Origin: Kocuria rosea subsp. polaris | Lineage (GTDB): Bacteria > Actinomycetota > Actinomycetes > Actinomycetales > Micrococcaceae | Direction: 5' to 3' | Assembly: GCA_023896275.1 (NCBI GenBank) | Contig: MLDA01000013.1 | Span: forward strand, 1 to 64,000 | DNA: 64,000 bases | Made by a program: the position numbers and the translations under genes | The notes under the pieces: model-generated | Told to the model about the DNA's origin: nothing | Database searches by the model: none | Seen by the model: only the letters and a program-made list of their open reading frames with translations | In this document: in pieces, positions 35,103 through 50,500 of the stretch | Numbering within the stretch: position 1 is the first letter of the stretch | How the letters are laid out: each line of letters opens with the position of its first letter

Positions 35103-38100
35103 TTGGTCGCCTCGAGCACCTCTCAAAACGTAACCGCTAGTTCGGCGCGGTCCGCGGAAGCGGCTGGTCGAATTTCATTCGCAAAGATCCATGAGCCCTT
35201 GGATGTGCCTAACCTGTTGGCACTCCAGACCGAGAGCTTCGACTGGCTCGTCGGCAACGAACGCTGGAAGAACCGCGTCGCCCAGGCTCTGGCCGTAGGC
35301 GATGAGGGCGTCGCCGACGTCTCCGGCCTGGCGGAGATCTTCGAGGAGATCTCCCCGATCGAGGACTTCCAGGAGACCATGTCTCTGAGCTTCTCGGAGC
35401 CGGAGTTCGCCGACCCGAAGTACACCGAGGCCGAGTGCAAGGATCGCGACGCGACCTACTCCGCCCCCCTGTACGTCAAGGCCGAGTTCATGAACAACAA
35501 CACGGGCGAGATCAAGCAGCAGACCGTGTTCATGGGCGACTTCCCGCTGATGACGGAGAAGGGCACGTTCATCATCAACGGCACCGAGCGTGTCGTCGTG
35601 TCCCAGCTGGTCCGCTCCCCGGGCGCCTACTTCGAGCGCACGCCGGACAAGACCTCCGATAAGGACATCTTCACCGCCAAGGTCATCCCGTCCCGCGGTG
35701 CATGGCTCGAGCTCGAGATCGACAAGCGCGACCAGGTCGGCGTCCGCCTCGACCGCAAGCGCAAGCAGTCCGTCACGGTCCTGCTCAAGGCCCTCGGCTG
35801 GAGCGAAGCCCGCATCCTCGAGGAGTTCGGCAACTACGAGTCGATCCGCGCCACCCTCGAGAAGGACACCACGGAGACGCAGGAGGAAGCCCTCCTCGAC
35901 ATCTACCGCAAGCTGCGTCCGGGCGAGCCGCCGACAGTCGACGCCGCCCAGAACCTGCTGGACAACCTGTACTTCAACCCGAAGCGCTACGATCTGGCCA
36001 AGGTCGGCCGCTACAAGATCAACCGCAAGCTCGGCGTAGACAAGCCGCTCTCCGGCCCGGGTGCCTCGGTGCTCGGCAACGACGACATCGTCGCGATGAT
36101 CAAGTTCCTCGTCGCGCTGCACGCCGGCGAGGACACGATCAAGGGTGTTCGCAATGGCGAAGACGTCGACGTCCGCGTCGAGGTCGACGACATCGACCAC
36201 TTCGGCAACCGCCGTATCCGCGCCGTCGGCGAGCTCATCGAGAACCAGGTCCGCACGGGCCTGTCTCGCATGGAGCGCGTCGTCCGCGAGCGCATGACTA
36301 CGCAGGACGTCGAGGCCATCACGCCGCAGACGCTGATCAACATCCGCCCGGTCGTCGCTGCGATCAAGGAGTTCTTCGGGACCTCCCAGCTGTCGCAGTT
36401 CATGGACCAGAACAACCCGCTCGCCGGCCTGACGCACAAGCGTCGTCTGTCCGCGCTGGGCCCGGGTGGTCTGTCCCGCGACCGCGCCGGCATGGAGGTC
36501 CGCGACGTGCACCCGTCGCACTACGGCCGCATGTGCCCGATCGAGACCCCTGAAGGCCCGAACATCGGCCTCATCGGCTCGCTCGCGACCTACGCACGCA
36601 TCAACGCTTTCGGCTTCATCGAGTCGCCGTACCGCAAGGTCGTCGACGGCAAGGTCACCGAAGAGGTCCGCTACCTCACGGCCGACGATGAGCTCGAGGC
36701 CCTGATCGCTCAGGCCAACGCTCCGCTGACGGAGGACCAGTTCTTCGCCGAGGACCTCGTCCTCGCCCGTGAGCGTGGCGGTGGCGGCGAGCCCGTGCTG
36801 GCCGCCCCGTCCGAGATCGATTTCATGGACGTCTCGCCGCGCCAGATGGTTTCCGGCGCCACGGCCCTGATCCCGTTCCTCGAGCACGACGATGCCAACC
36901 GCGCCCTCATGGGTGCGAACATGCAGCGTCAGGCTGTCCCGCTGCTGCAGTCGGAGTCCCCGATCGTCGGCACGGGCATGGAGAAGTACGTCGCGGTCGA
37001 CGCCGGTGACTCCATCACCGCCGACAAGCCGGGCGTCGTCACCGACGTCTCCGCCGACCTCGTCATCGTCATGAACGACGACGGCACCGAGACGGCCTAC
37101 CCGATCATGAAGTTCGCCCGCTCGAACCAGGGCAACGCGTACAACCAGCGCGTTATGGTCTCCGAGGGCGACCGCGTCGAGTACCAGTCGCTCATCGCCG
37201 ACGGCCCGTCCACCGACAAGGGCGAGCTCGCACTGGGCAAGAACCTCCTGGTGGCGTTCATGTCCTGGGAGGGTCACAACTTCGAGGATGCGATCATCCT
37301 CTCCCAGCGCATGGTCTCGGAAGATGTCCTCACCTCGATCCACATCGAGGAGCACGAGGTCGACGCCCGCGACACGAAGCTCGGCGCCGAGGAGATCACC
37401 CGGGACATCCCGAACGTCTCCGAAGAGGTTCTCTCGCAGCTCGACGAGCGCGGCATCATCCACATCGGTGCTGAGGTCGAAGCCGGCGACATCCTCGTCG
37501 GTCGCGTCACGCCCAAGGGCGAGACGGAGCTGACCCCGGAGGAGCGCCTGCTGCGCGCAATCTTCGGCGAGAAGTCCCGCGAAGTCCGCGACACCTCCCT
37601 GAAGGTGCCGCACGGCGAGTCGGGTACCGTCATCGGCATCCGCATCTTCGACCGCGACAACGACGACGAGCTGCCCCCGGGCGTGAACCAGCTGGTGCGC
37701 GTGTACGTGGCGCAGAAGCGCAAGATCACGGACGGCGACAAGCTCGCCGGCCGCCACGGAAACAAGGGCGTCATCTCGCGCATCCTGCCCGTCGAGGACA
37801 TGCCGTTCCTCGAGGACGGCACGCCGGTCGACGTCATCCTGAACCCGCTGGGTGTTCCGGGTCGTATGAACATCGGCCAGGTCCTGGAGATCCACCTCGC
37901 GTGGGCCGCCAAGCAGGGCTGGAAGATCGAGGGCGAGCCGGAGTGGATCAAGAAGCTCCCGAACCTGCCGCGCGAGTCCGGGCCGACCACGGTCGCCACC
38001 CCGGTCTTCGACGGCGCGGAAGAGGACGAGGTCCGCGGTCTGCTCGACCACACGACGCCGACCCGCGATGGCGATCGTCTGATCGGCAACAGCGGCAAGG

Positions 38101-38609
38101 CCCGCCTGTTCGACGGCCGCTCCGGTGAGCCGCTTCCGGACCCGGTCTCGGTTGGCTACATGTACATCCTGAAGCTGCACCACCTCGTCGACGACAAGAT
38201 CCACGCGCGTTCGACCGGACCGTACTCCATGATCACGCAGCAGCCGCTGGGTGGTAAGGCCCAGTTCGGTGGCCAGCGCTTCGGTGAGATGGAAGTCTGG
38301 GCCCTCGAGGCCTACGGCGCCGCCTACACGCTGCAGGAACTGTTGACGATCAAGTCCGATGACATTCACGGCCGCGTGAAGGTCTACGAGGCGATCGTCA
38401 AGGGCGAGAACATCCCGGAGCCCGGCGTTCCGGAATCGTTCAAGGTGCTCATCAAGGAAATGCAGTCGCTGTGCCTGAACGTCGAGGTTCTCTCCTCGGA
38501 CGGCACGACGATTGAAATGCGTGACTCGGACGAAGAAGTCTTCCGGGCCGCGGAAGAACTCGGCATCGACCTTTCCCGGGCCGAGCCGAACTCCGTAGAA
38601 GAGGTCTAG
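35103..38609 (+). CDS. rpoB: RNA polymerase beta subunit
   Basis: The catalytic beta subunit. The start is taken as TTG 35103 (VASSTSQNV), 7 bases after GGAAGG, rather than GTG 35088, which lies before that site; this gives 1,168 residues. The rifampicin-binding region runs from Phe424 ([20 protein letters not shown], then [14 protein letters not shown]). With this start Asp435, His445 and Ser450 coincide with Mycobacterium tuberculosis numbering and are all wild type, so no classical rifampicin-resistance change is present. [20 protein letters not shown] and the C-terminal [18 protein letters not shown] are also intact. rpoC follows after 119 bases. It has its own promoter here because the accessory block separates it from rplL. 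Confidence 0.98.
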   Translation: MVASSTSQNVTASSARSAEAAGRISFAKIHEPLDVPNLLALQTESFDWLVGNERWKNRVAQALAVGDEGVADVSGLAEIFEEISPIEDFQETMSLSFSEPEFADPKYTEAECKDRDATYSAPLYVKAEFMNNNTGEIKQQTVFMGDFPLMTEKGTFIINGTERVVVSQLVRSPGAYFERTPDKTSDKDIFTAKVIPSRGAWLELEIDKRDQVGVRLDRKRKQSVTVLLKALGWSEARILEEFGNYESIRATLEKDTTETQEEALLDIYRKLRPGEPPTVDAAQNLLDNLYFNPKRYDLAKVGRYKINRKLGVDKPLSGPGASVLGNDDIVAMIKFLVALHAGEDTIKGVRNGEDVDVRVEVDDIDHFGNRRIRAVGELIENQVRTGLSRMERVVRERMTTQDVEAITPQTLINIRPVVAAIKEFFGTSQLSQFMDQNNPLAGLTHKRRLSALGPGGLSRDRAGMEVRDVHPSHYGRMCPIETPEGPNIGLIGSLATYARINAFGFIESPYRKVVDGKVTEEVRYLTADDELEALIAQANAPLTEDQFFAEDLVLARERGGGGEPVLAAPSEIDFMDVSPRQMVSGATALIPFLEHDDANRALMGANMQRQAVPLLQSESPIVGTGMEKYVAVDAGDSITADKPGVVTDVSADLVIVMNDDGTETAYPIMKFARSNQGNAYNQRVMVSEGDRVEYQSLIADGPSTDKGELALGKNLLVAFMSWEGHNFEDAIILSQRMVSEDVLTSIHIEEHEVDARDTKLGAEEITRDIPNVSEEVLSQLDERGIIHIGAEVEAGDILVGRVTPKGETELTPEERLLRAIFGEKSREVRDTSLKVPHGESGTVIGIRIFDRDNDDELPPGVNQLVRVYVAQKRKITDGDKLAGRHGNKGVISRILPVEDMPFLEDGTPVDVILNPLGVPGRMNIGQVLEIHLAWAAKQGWKIEGEPEWIKKLPNLPRESGPTTVATPVFDGAEEDEVRGLLDHTTPTRDGDRLIGNSGKARLFDGRSGEPLPDPVSVGYMYILKLHHLVDDKIHARSTGPYSMITQQPLGGKAQFGGQRFGEMEVWALEAYGAAYTLQELLTIKSDDIHGRVKVYEAIVKGENIPEPGVPESFKVLIKEMQSLCLNVEVLSSDGTTIEMRDSDEEVFRAAEELGIDLSRAEPNSVEEV

Positions 38610-38728
38610 GTCGACCGGCGGGTCCCGGCACATGAGCCGGGCACCCGCCGTCGTACCCGAACTTTTCATCCCGGGGCGGTCCGCCCGCCCCAGCGAAGAC
38701 TTCAGAGAACAAGAGAGATAGGGACCAT

Positions 38729-42619
<3,891 letters not shown>

Positions 42620-42656
42620 ACCGGGAGACAAGTCGTCTAGGCGACTGAGGCCATGA

Positions 42657-42693
42657 AACGGGGCGGTACCACTGCGTGTGGTACCGCCCCGTT
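42657..42693 (+). terminator. terminator of rpoBC
   Basis: Arms 42657-42672 and 42678-42693 (AACGGGGCGGTACCAC) are perfectly complementary over 16 bp with a 5-base loop. Confidence 0.85.
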
Positions 42694-42953
42694 CCGTCTG
42701 TCTGAGCTTTAACACGTCGTCGCGCTCGATTCGATTAAGCCGCGCCGATCGTGCTATGGTGAAGTCAATTGTTTTATGTGTGGCAAAGGGACTCGGTCCG
42801 GGTTGCGGGGAAATTGCGCAACGAATGCCACACTTTTGCACGCCTACGGTCGATTCCGCTTCCGTTGCGTCGCGATGAAACGACCAAGTAGCAGCGCCGA
42901 CGTAGAACGTAGGTTGTCGGTGCGGCATGTCAAAGAAACCGGAGGACACGAAA
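42694..42953 (+). promoter_or_regulatory. str operon promoter and structured leader
   Basis: TATGGT at 42755-42760 is a plausible -10 for rpsL-rpsG-fusA. The following leader contains a long-range hairpin, GTGTGGCA (42778-42785) with TGCCACAC (42826-42833), enclosing a second TTGCG/CGCAA stem. TTTT follows, which is the shape of an attenuator. About 175 bases are untranslated before rpsL. No gene is seen. Confidence 0.45.
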
Positions 42954-43328
42954 GTGCCTACTATTCAGCAGCTGGTCCGCAAGGGCCGCTCGCCGAAGGT
43001 CAACAAGACCAAGGCTCCCGCCCTTAAGGGCGACCCGATGCGCCGTGGCGTGTGCACCCGTGTGTACACCACCACCCCGAAGAAGCCGAACTCGGCGCTC
43101 CGCAAGGTCGCCCGCGTGCGCCTTTCCGGCGGCGTTGAGGTCACCGCGTACATCCCCGGCGTTGGCCACAACCTGCAGGAGCACTCCATCGTGCTCGTTC
43201 GCGGCGGCCGCGTGAAGGACCTCCCGGGTGTCCGTTACAAGATCGTCCGTGGCGCACTCGACACGCAGGGCGTGAAGGATCGTAAGCAGGCTCGTTCCCG
43301 CTACGGCGCGAAGAAGGAGAAGAAGTAA
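42954..43328 (+). CDS. rpsL: 30S ribosomal protein S12
   Basis: A decoding-centre protein. With GTG 42954 as start the product is 124 residues ([15 protein letters not shown]...), the standard length; GGAGGAC lies 7 bases before. The frame open from 42927 adds nine unrelated residues that overlap the ribosome binding site. The streptomycin positions are wild type: Lys43 in [13 protein letters not shown] and Lys88 in [10 protein letters not shown], so no classical streptomycin-resistance substitution is present. Its stop overlaps the rpsG start by one base. Confidence 0.96.
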   Translation: MPTIQQLVRKGRSPKVNKTKAPALKGDPMRRGVCTRVYTTTPKKPNSALRKVARVRLSGGVEVTAYIPGVGHNLQEHSIVLVRGGRVKDLPGVRYKIVRGALDTQGVKDRKQARSRYGAKKEKK

Positions 43329-43798
43329 TGCCTCGTAAGGGTCCCGCTCCGAAGCGCCCCCTCGTCGCCGATCCGGTGTACGGATCCCCGTTGGTCACGC
43401 AGCTGATCAACAAGGTTCTGGTCGACGGCAAGAAGTCCACCGCCGAGCGCATCGTTTACGGTGCCCTTGCCGGTGCAGAGGCCAAGACCGGTTCTGACCC
43501 GGTCGCCACCCTCAAGAAGGCCATGGACAACGTCCGCCCGGCCCTCGAGGTTCGCTCCCGCCGCGTCGGTGGCGCCACCTACCAGGTCCCGGTCGACGTC
43601 AAGCCGGGCCGCTCCACCGCACTGGCCCTCCGCTGGCTGGTCGGTTACTCCAAGGACCGTCGCGAGAAGACGATGATCGAGCGTCTCATGAACGAGATCC
43701 TCGACGCATCGAACGGTCTCGGTGCCGCTGTGAAGCGCCGCGAGGACACCCACAAGATGGCCGAGTCCAACAAGGCCTTCGCTCACTACCGCTGGTAA
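43328..43798 (+). CDS. rpsG: 30S ribosomal protein S7
   Basis: Nucleates assembly of the 30S head and contacts the E site. It has the normal 156 residues, with [29 protein letters not shown] at the start and the [14 protein letters not shown] hairpin near residue 77. TAATG overlap with rpsL gives tight coupling. A partial hairpin lies in the 84-base spacer before fusA. Confidence 0.97.
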   Translation: MPRKGPAPKRPLVADPVYGSPLVTQLINKVLVDGKKSTAERIVYGALAGAEAKTGSDPVATLKKAMDNVRPALEVRSRRVGGATYQVPVDVKPGRSTALALRWLVGYSKDRREKTMIERLMNEILDASNGLGAAVKRREDTHKMAESNKAFAHYRW

Positions 43799-43809
43799 AA
43801 ATGATTTGA

Positions 43810-43855
43810 GGACGACGGCGGCTGCAGGCACTCGGTGCCTCGGCCGTCGTCGTCC
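43810..43855 (+). terminator. partial hairpin between rpsG and fusA
   Basis: GGACGACGGC near 43810 pairs with GCCGTCGTC near 43843, with an inner GGCACTCGGTGCC stem. There is no U tract, so it may dampen read-through into fusA or stabilise the 3' end of rpsG mRNA. Confidence 0.4.
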
Positions 43856-43882
43856 CCGAGTCGACAGACAAAGGGAGACAAC

Positions 43883-46003
43883 GTGGCACAGGATGTGCTC
43901 ACCGACCTCAAGAAGGTCCGCAACATCGGCATCATGGCCCACATCGATGCCGGTAAGACCACCACGACGGAACGCATCCTCTTCTACACGGGTGTGAATC
44001 ACAAGATCGGCGAGACGCACGACGGCGCCTCGACGACCGACTGGATGGAACAGGAGAAGGAGCGCGGCATCACGATCACCTCGGCTGCCGTCACCTGCTT
44101 CTGGGACAACAACCAGATCAACATCATCGACACCCCTGGCCACGTTGACTTCACCGTCGAGGTGGAGCGCGCGCTCCGCGTCCTCGATGGCGCCGTTGCC
44201 GTGTTCGACGGCAAGGAAGGTGTCGAGCCGCAGTCGGAGACCGTTTGGCGTCAGGCCGACAAGTACGACGTCCCGCGCATCTGCTTCGTCAACAAGATGG
44301 ACAAGATGGGCGCCGACTTCTACTTCACCGTCGACACCATCGTGAACCGCCTGGGCGCGACCCCGCTGGTCATGCAGCTGCCGATCGGCTCCGAGTCCGA
44401 CTTCGTCGGCGTCGTCGACCTCGTCACCATGAAGGCCCTCGTGTGGCCGGGCGACTCCAAGGGTGACGTCACCATGGGTGCCGCCTACGAGACCCGCGAG
44501 ATCCCCGAGGACCTCCAGGAGCGTGCTGAGGAGTACCGCGCGAAGCTCGTCGAGCAGGTCGCGGAGTCCTCCGACGAGCTCATGGAGAAGTTCCTCGAGG
44601 GCGAAGAGATCACCATCGAGGAGCTGAAGGCTGGCATTCGCCAGATGACGGTCACCTCGCAGGCCTACCCGGTCTTCTGTGGTTCCGCCTTCAAGAACCG
44701 CGGTGTGCAGCCCATGCTCGACGCCGTGATCGACTACCTGCCGGCGCCGTTCGACGTGCCGCCGATGATCGGTCACAACCCGAACAACGAGGAAGAGGAG
44801 ATCACTCGCAAGCCGAGCCAGGACGAGCCGTTCTCGGCTCTGGCCTTCAAGATCGCCTCGCACCCGTTCTTCGGTCAGCTCACCTTCATCCGCGTCTACT
44901 CCGGCCAGGCCGTTCCGGGCGTGCAGGTGCTGAACACCACGAAGGGCAAGAAGGAACGCATCGGCAAGATGTTCCAGATGCACTCCAACAAGGAGAACCC
45001 GGTCGAAGAGATCGTGGCTGGCCACATCTACGCCGTCATCGGCCTGAAGGACGTCACCACTGGTGACACCCTCAGCGCCTCGGACGCCCCGATCGTCCTC
45101 GAGTCGATGACCTTCCCGGAGCCTGTGATCTCCGTGGCCATCGAGCCGAAGACCAAGGGCGACCAGCAGAAGCTGTCGACCGCCATCCAGAAGCTTGCCG
45201 CTGAGGACCCGACCTTCACGGTCTCCCTCAACGAGGACACCGGGCAGACCGAGATCGGCGGCATGGGCGAGCTCCACCTGGACATCCTGGTGGACCGCAT
45301 GCGCCGCGAGTTCAAGGTCGAGGCGAACGTCGGCAAGCCGCAGGTCGCGTACCGTGAGACCATCAAGAAGGCCGTGGACAAGGTCGACTACACGCACAAG
45401 AAGCAGACCGGTGGTTCGGGTCAGTTCGCTAAGGTGCAGGTCGCTTTCGAGCCGCTCGACACCCAGGAAAACGACGGCGAGCTCTACGAGTTCAAGAACG
45501 CCGTCACGGGTGGCCGCATCCCGCGCGAGTACATCCCCTCGGTCGACGCCGGTATCCAGGACGCCATGCAGTTCGGCATCCTCGCCGGTTACCCGGTCGT
45601 CGGCGTCAAGGCCACGCTGCTTGACGGTGCGTACCACGACGTCGACTCTTCGGAAATGGCGTTCAAGCTCGCCGGTTCCCAGGTCTTCAAGGAAGGCGCA
45701 CGCCGCGCCAACCCGGTGATCCTGGAGCCGGTCATGGCCGTCGAGGTCCGTACTCCCGAGGAGTACATGGGTGATGTCATCGGTGACCTGAACTCCCGTC
45801 GTGGACAGATCCAGTCCATGGAGGATGCGCAGGGCGTCAAGGTCGTCAAGGCCCAGGTTCCGCTGTCCGAGATGTTCGGCTACATCGGCGACCTGCGCTC
45901 GCGCACCCAGGGCCGCGCTGTCTACAGCATGGAGTTCGACAGCTACGCCGAGGTCCCCAAGGCTGTTGCCGAGGAGATCATCCAGAAGTCCCGCGGCGAA
46001 TAA
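43883..46003 (+). CDS. fusA: elongation factor G
   Basis: The GTPase that drives translocation and, with RRF, ribosome recycling. The 706-residue product starts at GTG 43883 ([20 protein letters not shown]) after AAAGGGAGA. The P-loop is [15 protein letters not shown], switch II includes [10 protein letters not shown], and NKMD occurs at INKMDKMG-like [11 protein letters not shown]. Domain IV includes [17 protein letters not shown] and the end is the usual [10 protein letters not shown]. An in-frame upstream start at 43835 is rejected because it lies in the spacer hairpin. A perfect 16-bp terminator separates it from tuf. Confidence 0.98.
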   Translation: MAQDVLTDLKKVRNIGIMAHIDAGKTTTTERILFYTGVNHKIGETHDGASTTDWMEQEKERGITITSAAVTCFWDNNQINIIDTPGHVDFTVEVERALRVLDGAVAVFDGKEGVEPQSETVWRQADKYDVPRICFVNKMDKMGADFYFTVDTIVNRLGATPLVMQLPIGSESDFVGVVDLVTMKALVWPGDSKGDVTMGAAYETREIPEDLQERAEEYRAKLVEQVAESSDELMEKFLEGEEITIEELKAGIRQMTVTSQAYPVFCGSAFKNRGVQPMLDAVIDYLPAPFDVPPMIGHNPNNEEEEITRKPSQDEPFSALAFKIASHPFFGQLTFIRVYSGQAVPGVQVLNTTKGKKERIGKMFQMHSNKENPVEEIVAGHIYAVIGLKDVTTGDTLSASDAPIVLESMTFPEPVISVAIEPKTKGDQQKLSTAIQKLAAEDPTFTVSLNEDTGQTEIGGMGELHLDILVDRMRREFKVEANVGKPQVAYRETIKKAVDKVDYTHKKQTGGSGQFAKVQVAFEPLDTQENDGELYEFKNAVTGGRIPREYIPSVDAGIQDAMQFGILAGYPVVGVKATLLDGAYHDVDSSEMAFKLAGSQVFKEGARRANPVILEPVMAVEVRTPEEYMGDVIGDLNSRRGQIQSMEDAQGVKVVKAQVPLSEMFGYIGDLRSRTQGRAVYSMEFDSYAEVPKAVAEEIIQKSRGE

Positions 46004-46055
46004 TCGCCCACGGATCAATGACCAGTCCGAAACCGCGTACAGTGGCGGAGGACAT

Positions 46056-46089
46056 CGAGTCGGGGTGGCCAACTGGCCACCCCGACTCG
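46056..46089 (+). terminator. terminator after fusA
   Basis: CGAGTCGGGGTGGCCA (46056-46071) and its perfect 16-bp complement (46074-46089) form a very tight hairpin. It isolates tuf from fusA. Confidence 0.8.
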
Positions 46090-46140
46090 GGGCGGACTGA
46101 TGGGCCCGGATCAAAACGGGCGCTGAGGGAAACCAAAATT

Positions 46141-46169
46141 TAGCGAAATATTCAAGCCCCCAGTAGACT
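46141..46169 (+). promoter_or_regulatory. putative tuf promoter (TAGCGA - 17 - TAGACT)
   Basis: TAGACT at 46164-46169 fits the -10 seen at several other operons here; TAGCGA at 46141-46146 is a weak -35 at 17-base spacing. The tuf leader would be about 60 bases. Confidence 0.5.
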
Positions 46170-46236
46170 TGCATGAGTTTCGTCCACGAACCGCGTGGGC
46201 GGGGTAAGTCTTCTGAATACGTTCTAGGAGGAACCT

Positions 46237-47427
46237 GTGGCGAAGGCAAAGTTCGAGCGGACTAAGCCGCACGTCAACATCGGCACCATCGGTCACGTTG
46301 ACCACGGTAAGACCACGTTGACTGCTGCCATTTCCAAGGTGCTTGCTGACAAGTACCCGGATCTGAATGAGCAGCGCGATTTCGGCGCCATCGACTCCGC
46401 TCCGGAGGAGCGCCAGCGCGGCATCACGATCAACATCGCGCACATCGAGTACCAGACCGAGGCGCGTCACTACGCCCACGTGGACGCCCCGGGCCACGCG
46501 GACTACGTGAAGAACATGATCACCGGTGCTGCTCAGATGGACGGTGCCATCCTCGTTGTGGCCGCCACTGACGGCCCGATGGCTCAGACCCGCGAGCACG
46601 TGCTGCTGGCCCGCCAGGTTGGCGTGCCGAAGCTTCTCGTGGCCCTGAACAAGTCGGACATGGTCGACGACGAAGAGCTGCTCGACCTGGTCGAGATGGA
46701 GGTCCGCGAGCTGCTGTCGGACCAGGGCTACGAAGGCGACGACGCACCGGTCGTGCGCGTTTCCGGCCTGAAGGCTCTCGAAGGCGACGCCGAGTGGGTC
46801 AAGGCTGTTGAGGACCTCATGGAGGCCGTCGACGAGTACATCCCCACCCCGGTTCGTGACCGTGACAAGCCGTTCCTGATGCCGATCGAGGACGTCTTCA
46901 CGATCACCGGTCGCGGCACCGTCGTGACGGGCCGCGCCGAGCGCGGTACCCTCGCGATCAACTCCGAGGTCGAGATCGTCGGCATCCGTCCGGTCCAGAA
47001 GACCACGGTTACCGGTATCGAGATGTTCCACAAGCAGCTCGACGAGGCATGGGCCGGCGAGAACTGTGGTCTGCTGCTCCGCGGCATCAAGCGCGAGGAC
47101 GTCGAGCGCGGTCAGGTCATCGTGAAGCCGGGTTCCATCACCCCGCACACGGACTTCGAGGCCAACGTCTACATCCTCTCCAAGGATGAGGGCGGTCGCC
47201 ACAACCCGTTCTACTCGAACTACCGTCCGCAGTTCTACTTCCGTACGACCGACGTCACCGGCGTCATCACGCTGCCGGAAGGCACCGAGATGGTCATGCC
47301 GGGCGACAACACTGAGATGACCGTTGCGCTCATCCAGCCGATCGCTATGGAAGACGGCCTCGGCTTCGCTATCCGCGAGGGTGGCCGCACCGTTGGCTCG
47401 GGCCGCGTCACCAAGATCATCAAGTAA
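46237..47427 (+). CDS. tuf: elongation factor Tu
   Basis: Delivers aminoacyl-tRNA to the ribosome. The 396-residue protein has the P-loop [14 protein letters not shown], the switch [25 protein letters not shown] for guanine recognition, and the domain 2-3 motif [19 protein letters not shown]. The GTG at 46237 follows AGGAGGAAC. It is transcribed on its own, bounded by perfect 16-bp hairpins on both sides. This is the only tuf copy in the window. Confidence 0.98.
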   Translation: MAKAKFERTKPHVNIGTIGHVDHGKTTLTAAISKVLADKYPDLNEQRDFGAIDSAPEERQRGITINIAHIEYQTEARHYAHVDAPGHADYVKNMITGAAQMDGAILVVAATDGPMAQTREHVLLARQVGVPKLLVALNKSDMVDDEELLDLVEMEVRELLSDQGYEGDDAPVVRVSGLKALEGDAEWVKAVEDLMEAVDEYIPTPVRDRDKPFLMPIEDVFTITGRGTVVTGRAERGTLAINSEVEIVGIRPVQKTTVTGIEMFHKQLDEAWAGENCGLLLRGIKREDVERGQVIVKPGSITPHTDFEANVYILSKDEGGRHNPFYSNYRPQFYFRTTDVTGVITLPEGTEMVMPGDNTEMTVALIQPIAMEDGLGFAIREGGRTVGSGRVTKIIK

Positions 47428-47462
47428 GTTTCTTACCTGATGTTCTGACCTGACGGTCTACA

Positions 47463-47498
47463 ACAAACACCCCGCTGCTCCGGCAGCGGGGTGTTTGT
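47463..47498 (+). terminator. terminator of tuf
   Basis: ACAAACACCCCGCTGC and its perfect complement pair over 16 bp around TCCG, followed by CGTTTAA. Confidence 0.85.
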
Positions 47499-47542
47499 CG
47501 TTTAACCGGCGCACACGGATCGGTTCACTTTCATCGTCCTAA

Positions 47543-47548
47543 TAGACT
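47543..47548 (+). promoter_or_regulatory. putative -10 (TAGACT) of the large membrane protein gene
   Basis: TAGACT lies 34 bases before the chosen GTG start, giving room for the GAGGACAGC ribosome binding site. Confidence 0.4.
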
Positions 47549-47582
47549 AACGTTGGTGCTGATCGGTAGAGAAGAGGACAGC

Positions 47583-50500
47583 GTGACACTGCTGGTGACC
47601 GTATTGATGGCCCTCGCCTTCGGCGGGGGATGGCTGCTCGGGCGCAAAGCGAACCACCGCGGCGCTGCCCAGGGCCAGCAGGGGCTCGCGCGAGCGTGGC
47701 AGGAGGGATACGACGCCGCTGTCGCGCACCTCTCGCCGTCGCCCGCCCCGCAGAGCCCGCCAGCACCGGCAGGCTCGACTGTGCCGACAAACCAGCCTGC
47801 GCCGACGAACCCGCCCGCGCCGACGAACCCGCCCGCGCCGGGGGTCTCGGCCGGACCGCCGGCCGCCGACCCTAAGTCGATGGCGCCGGCGCTGGGGGTT
47901 CCGCCCTCGCCGGCAGTGCCGATCTCCGCGCCGCCGCTCGAATCCGCCCCGGCGATGACGTTCCCCCCGTCGGCGCCGGGGCCGGCGCCGAAGCCGGTGC
48001 TGGACCCCGCGGCCCGCCAGCTGCGGAACGTGAACATCGCGCTCTACGTGGCGGCGGGCCTGCTGATCGGTGCCGGGCTGCTCTTCATCAGCTTCCCGAT
48101 CCACCCGGCGGCCAAGCTCTCGGTGCTGGGCGCCGTCTGCGCCCTCTTCTACGGGGGAGGGCTGTCGATCCACGCGCGCAGCCGCGACCTGCGCTCCGCC
48201 GCGACCGCCCTCACCGGCATCGGACTCGCGCTGATCCCCGTCCTCGGCGTCGCCTGGCACGTCCTGCTCGACGTCGAGGCGGCGACGGCCTGGATGATCG
48301 TCTCGATCGTCGGCTCGGCCGCGTTCGTCTACGCGAGCGTGCGGTTGCGAAGTCAGGTTGTGGCGGTCTTCGCACTGACCTTCTTCGTCTCCCTGGCCTG
48401 GTCCGGGGGAGCGGTGCTGAACCGAGGGCTGATCTGGTACTTCGTCTTCACGATGGGCCTGGCCGCGTCCGTCTCCGCGGCCGCCGTCGTCCGCCCGGCC
48501 TTCCTGGGCAGCCTCTACGTGCGCACCTTCGTCGCGGCCCACCGATTCCTGGTGCCGGGTGTGCTGGTCGCTGCGCTCGTCATGGAGTGGCAGCTGTCGA
48601 GGTCCGAGCTTCTGCTGATCGGCGCCGCGGTATCGGTCTACTACGGTGTCTTCGCCTTCACCGAAGGCCGCGCCGCGCGGGTCGTGAACGTCTCCATGTT
48701 CCGTCTCGTCGCGAGCCTCACTGTGCTCCTGACCGTGCATCAACTCACCGACTCCGCCGAAGCGGTTGTCTGGGCGCTACTGCTGATCCTCTTGGCCCAG
48801 CTCGTCCTCATCGCTGCCTTCCCGCGCCAGCATGCGCGCGTCTACCCTCCGCGCTGGTGGGCGGTTGAGGTGTGGGTGCTCTCCGCGGTCGCGGCGGTCA
48901 CGGCGGTGTTCACGTATCACGCGCTGTACGCGTCGTTCTTCGGCGAGGACGGTCGGATGATCGGGCCCGGGATCCTCGTCGGTGCCGCCGGCATCGGAGC
49001 CGCCGGGTACCTCTCCCGGGTGCGCCTCATGCCGGTCCTGCTCGCGCTCGGGGCATTCGCGCTCCCGCTCGGGGTCATGGACGGCTCGATCGAGGAGGCG
49101 GCCTGGCGGGTCGCGGGGACCAGCGCGTTCGCCCTGCTCGCCTCCGAAGTCGTCCGGCGGCGAGGGCTCCGGCTCGAGAACGGGCGCCCGGCCCCGGCCG
49201 CGGCGGCCTGGAGGATCGTGCACCTGCTGTTGGCGCCCCTCGTACTCGGCCAGCTCGTCGTTGCGGTGCCGGGGCTCTCGGCCGTAGGCGCTGCCCCCGA
49301 GCGCTCTGAGCTTTCCGCGCAGCTGGTCCTGATAGTGACCATCGCAGTCGCGGCCTGGCTGGTGCTGGCGCTGTTTGCCGCGCGCGGCGCCGCGGCGTAC
49401 GCCGCCGGGAGCGACGACGGCGCTCTGTCCCGGTCGCTCCACGTCGGCGCCGTCGCGGCGGCGGTCGCTGCCGCCCTGCTGCTCTCCGGCCTCGGCGCGG
49501 ACGCCACCTGGATGTGGCTGTCGGTCGGACGCCTCTCGTGGTGGGCCGTGCTCCTGGTTGCGCTGACGTGCGCGGCAGGAATCGTCCGTTCCGGCGGGGG
49601 CGAACGTGCGGCCGGAAGCCACGTCGTAGCCGGGACCGCGTGGTTGCTCGCTGTAGTCGTCGATGCCGGTCGCATCCACTGGCCCGAGCGGGATTGGACG
49701 CTGGAGATCCTCCTGGGCGCCGGATTCGCCTACAGCGTCGCCCTCGTGCTGCTGGCCCGCCGACCGATGCTCCGCGCCGTCTACGCCGTCGTCGCCCAGG
49801 TGCTGATGACGTGGCTCGCCCTCGACCTCGCGTCCCGCTTCGACGCGGACGCGCACGCCCGCGTCGCGATCGCTGCCGCGACGCTGGCCGCCGGCCAGGG
49901 CGGCCGCCTCCTGGCGCGCCGCACGAATACCAACATGGGCTGGCGCCGGACGATGGGGTGGGCGGCGCTCGCGGCGCTGGCCGTGCTGCCCGCCGGCTAC
50001 GCCCTGACCGCCGCCGACCCGTTCGCCAGCGGGTTCGGCACCGCCGACCCGACCGCGGGCCTGGATCAGGCCTCGCTGTACGTACAGCTGCTCTGCCTCG
50101 CGGCCTACGCCGTGGTGCTCTCCCGGCGCGGCCTGAGCGGGGCTCCGGCGACGTGGTGCCGGGCAGTGCCGGGCGCGGCACTGGCCGCCATCCTGCTCGC
50201 GGGATCCGGCGTTCTCGGCCTGCGCCGCGGAGGCTGGCTGCCCGAGGCGCTGTGGACACAGCCTGCGGCCGCGCTGGCCCTCGCGGCAGGCGTCCTGGGG
50301 TCGGTCGCCATCGCCGCCGCACTCGGGCGCCGGCGGACAACGGGCGCCAGCGGTTCGACGGCGTTTGCGGTCCCGTCCGTGCTCGCGGGAGTCTTCGCCG
50401 CGGCCGGGCTCGTCGCCGCCGCGGGGGAGCACTCCGCTGTCGGCGGTGTCGTGCTGGCGGCCTCGGCCTACGGTGCGGTCCGCCTCGCACTGCTGTGGGG

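Noticed and set aside
36370-36470. Rifampicin-resistance substitutions in rpoB
   Set aside because: Asp435, His445 and Ser450 are all wild type in the visible sequence.
35175-38669. A 1,164-codon open frame antisense to rpoB
   Set aside because: Same antisense artefact; rpoB is unambiguous.
42927-42953. Nine-residue N-terminal extension of S12
   Set aside because: It contains the GGAGG ribosome binding site for the standard 124-residue start.
47784-47837. CRISPR-like or minisatellite array
   Set aside because: Only three in-frame 18-base units without spacers; they encode a proline linker.
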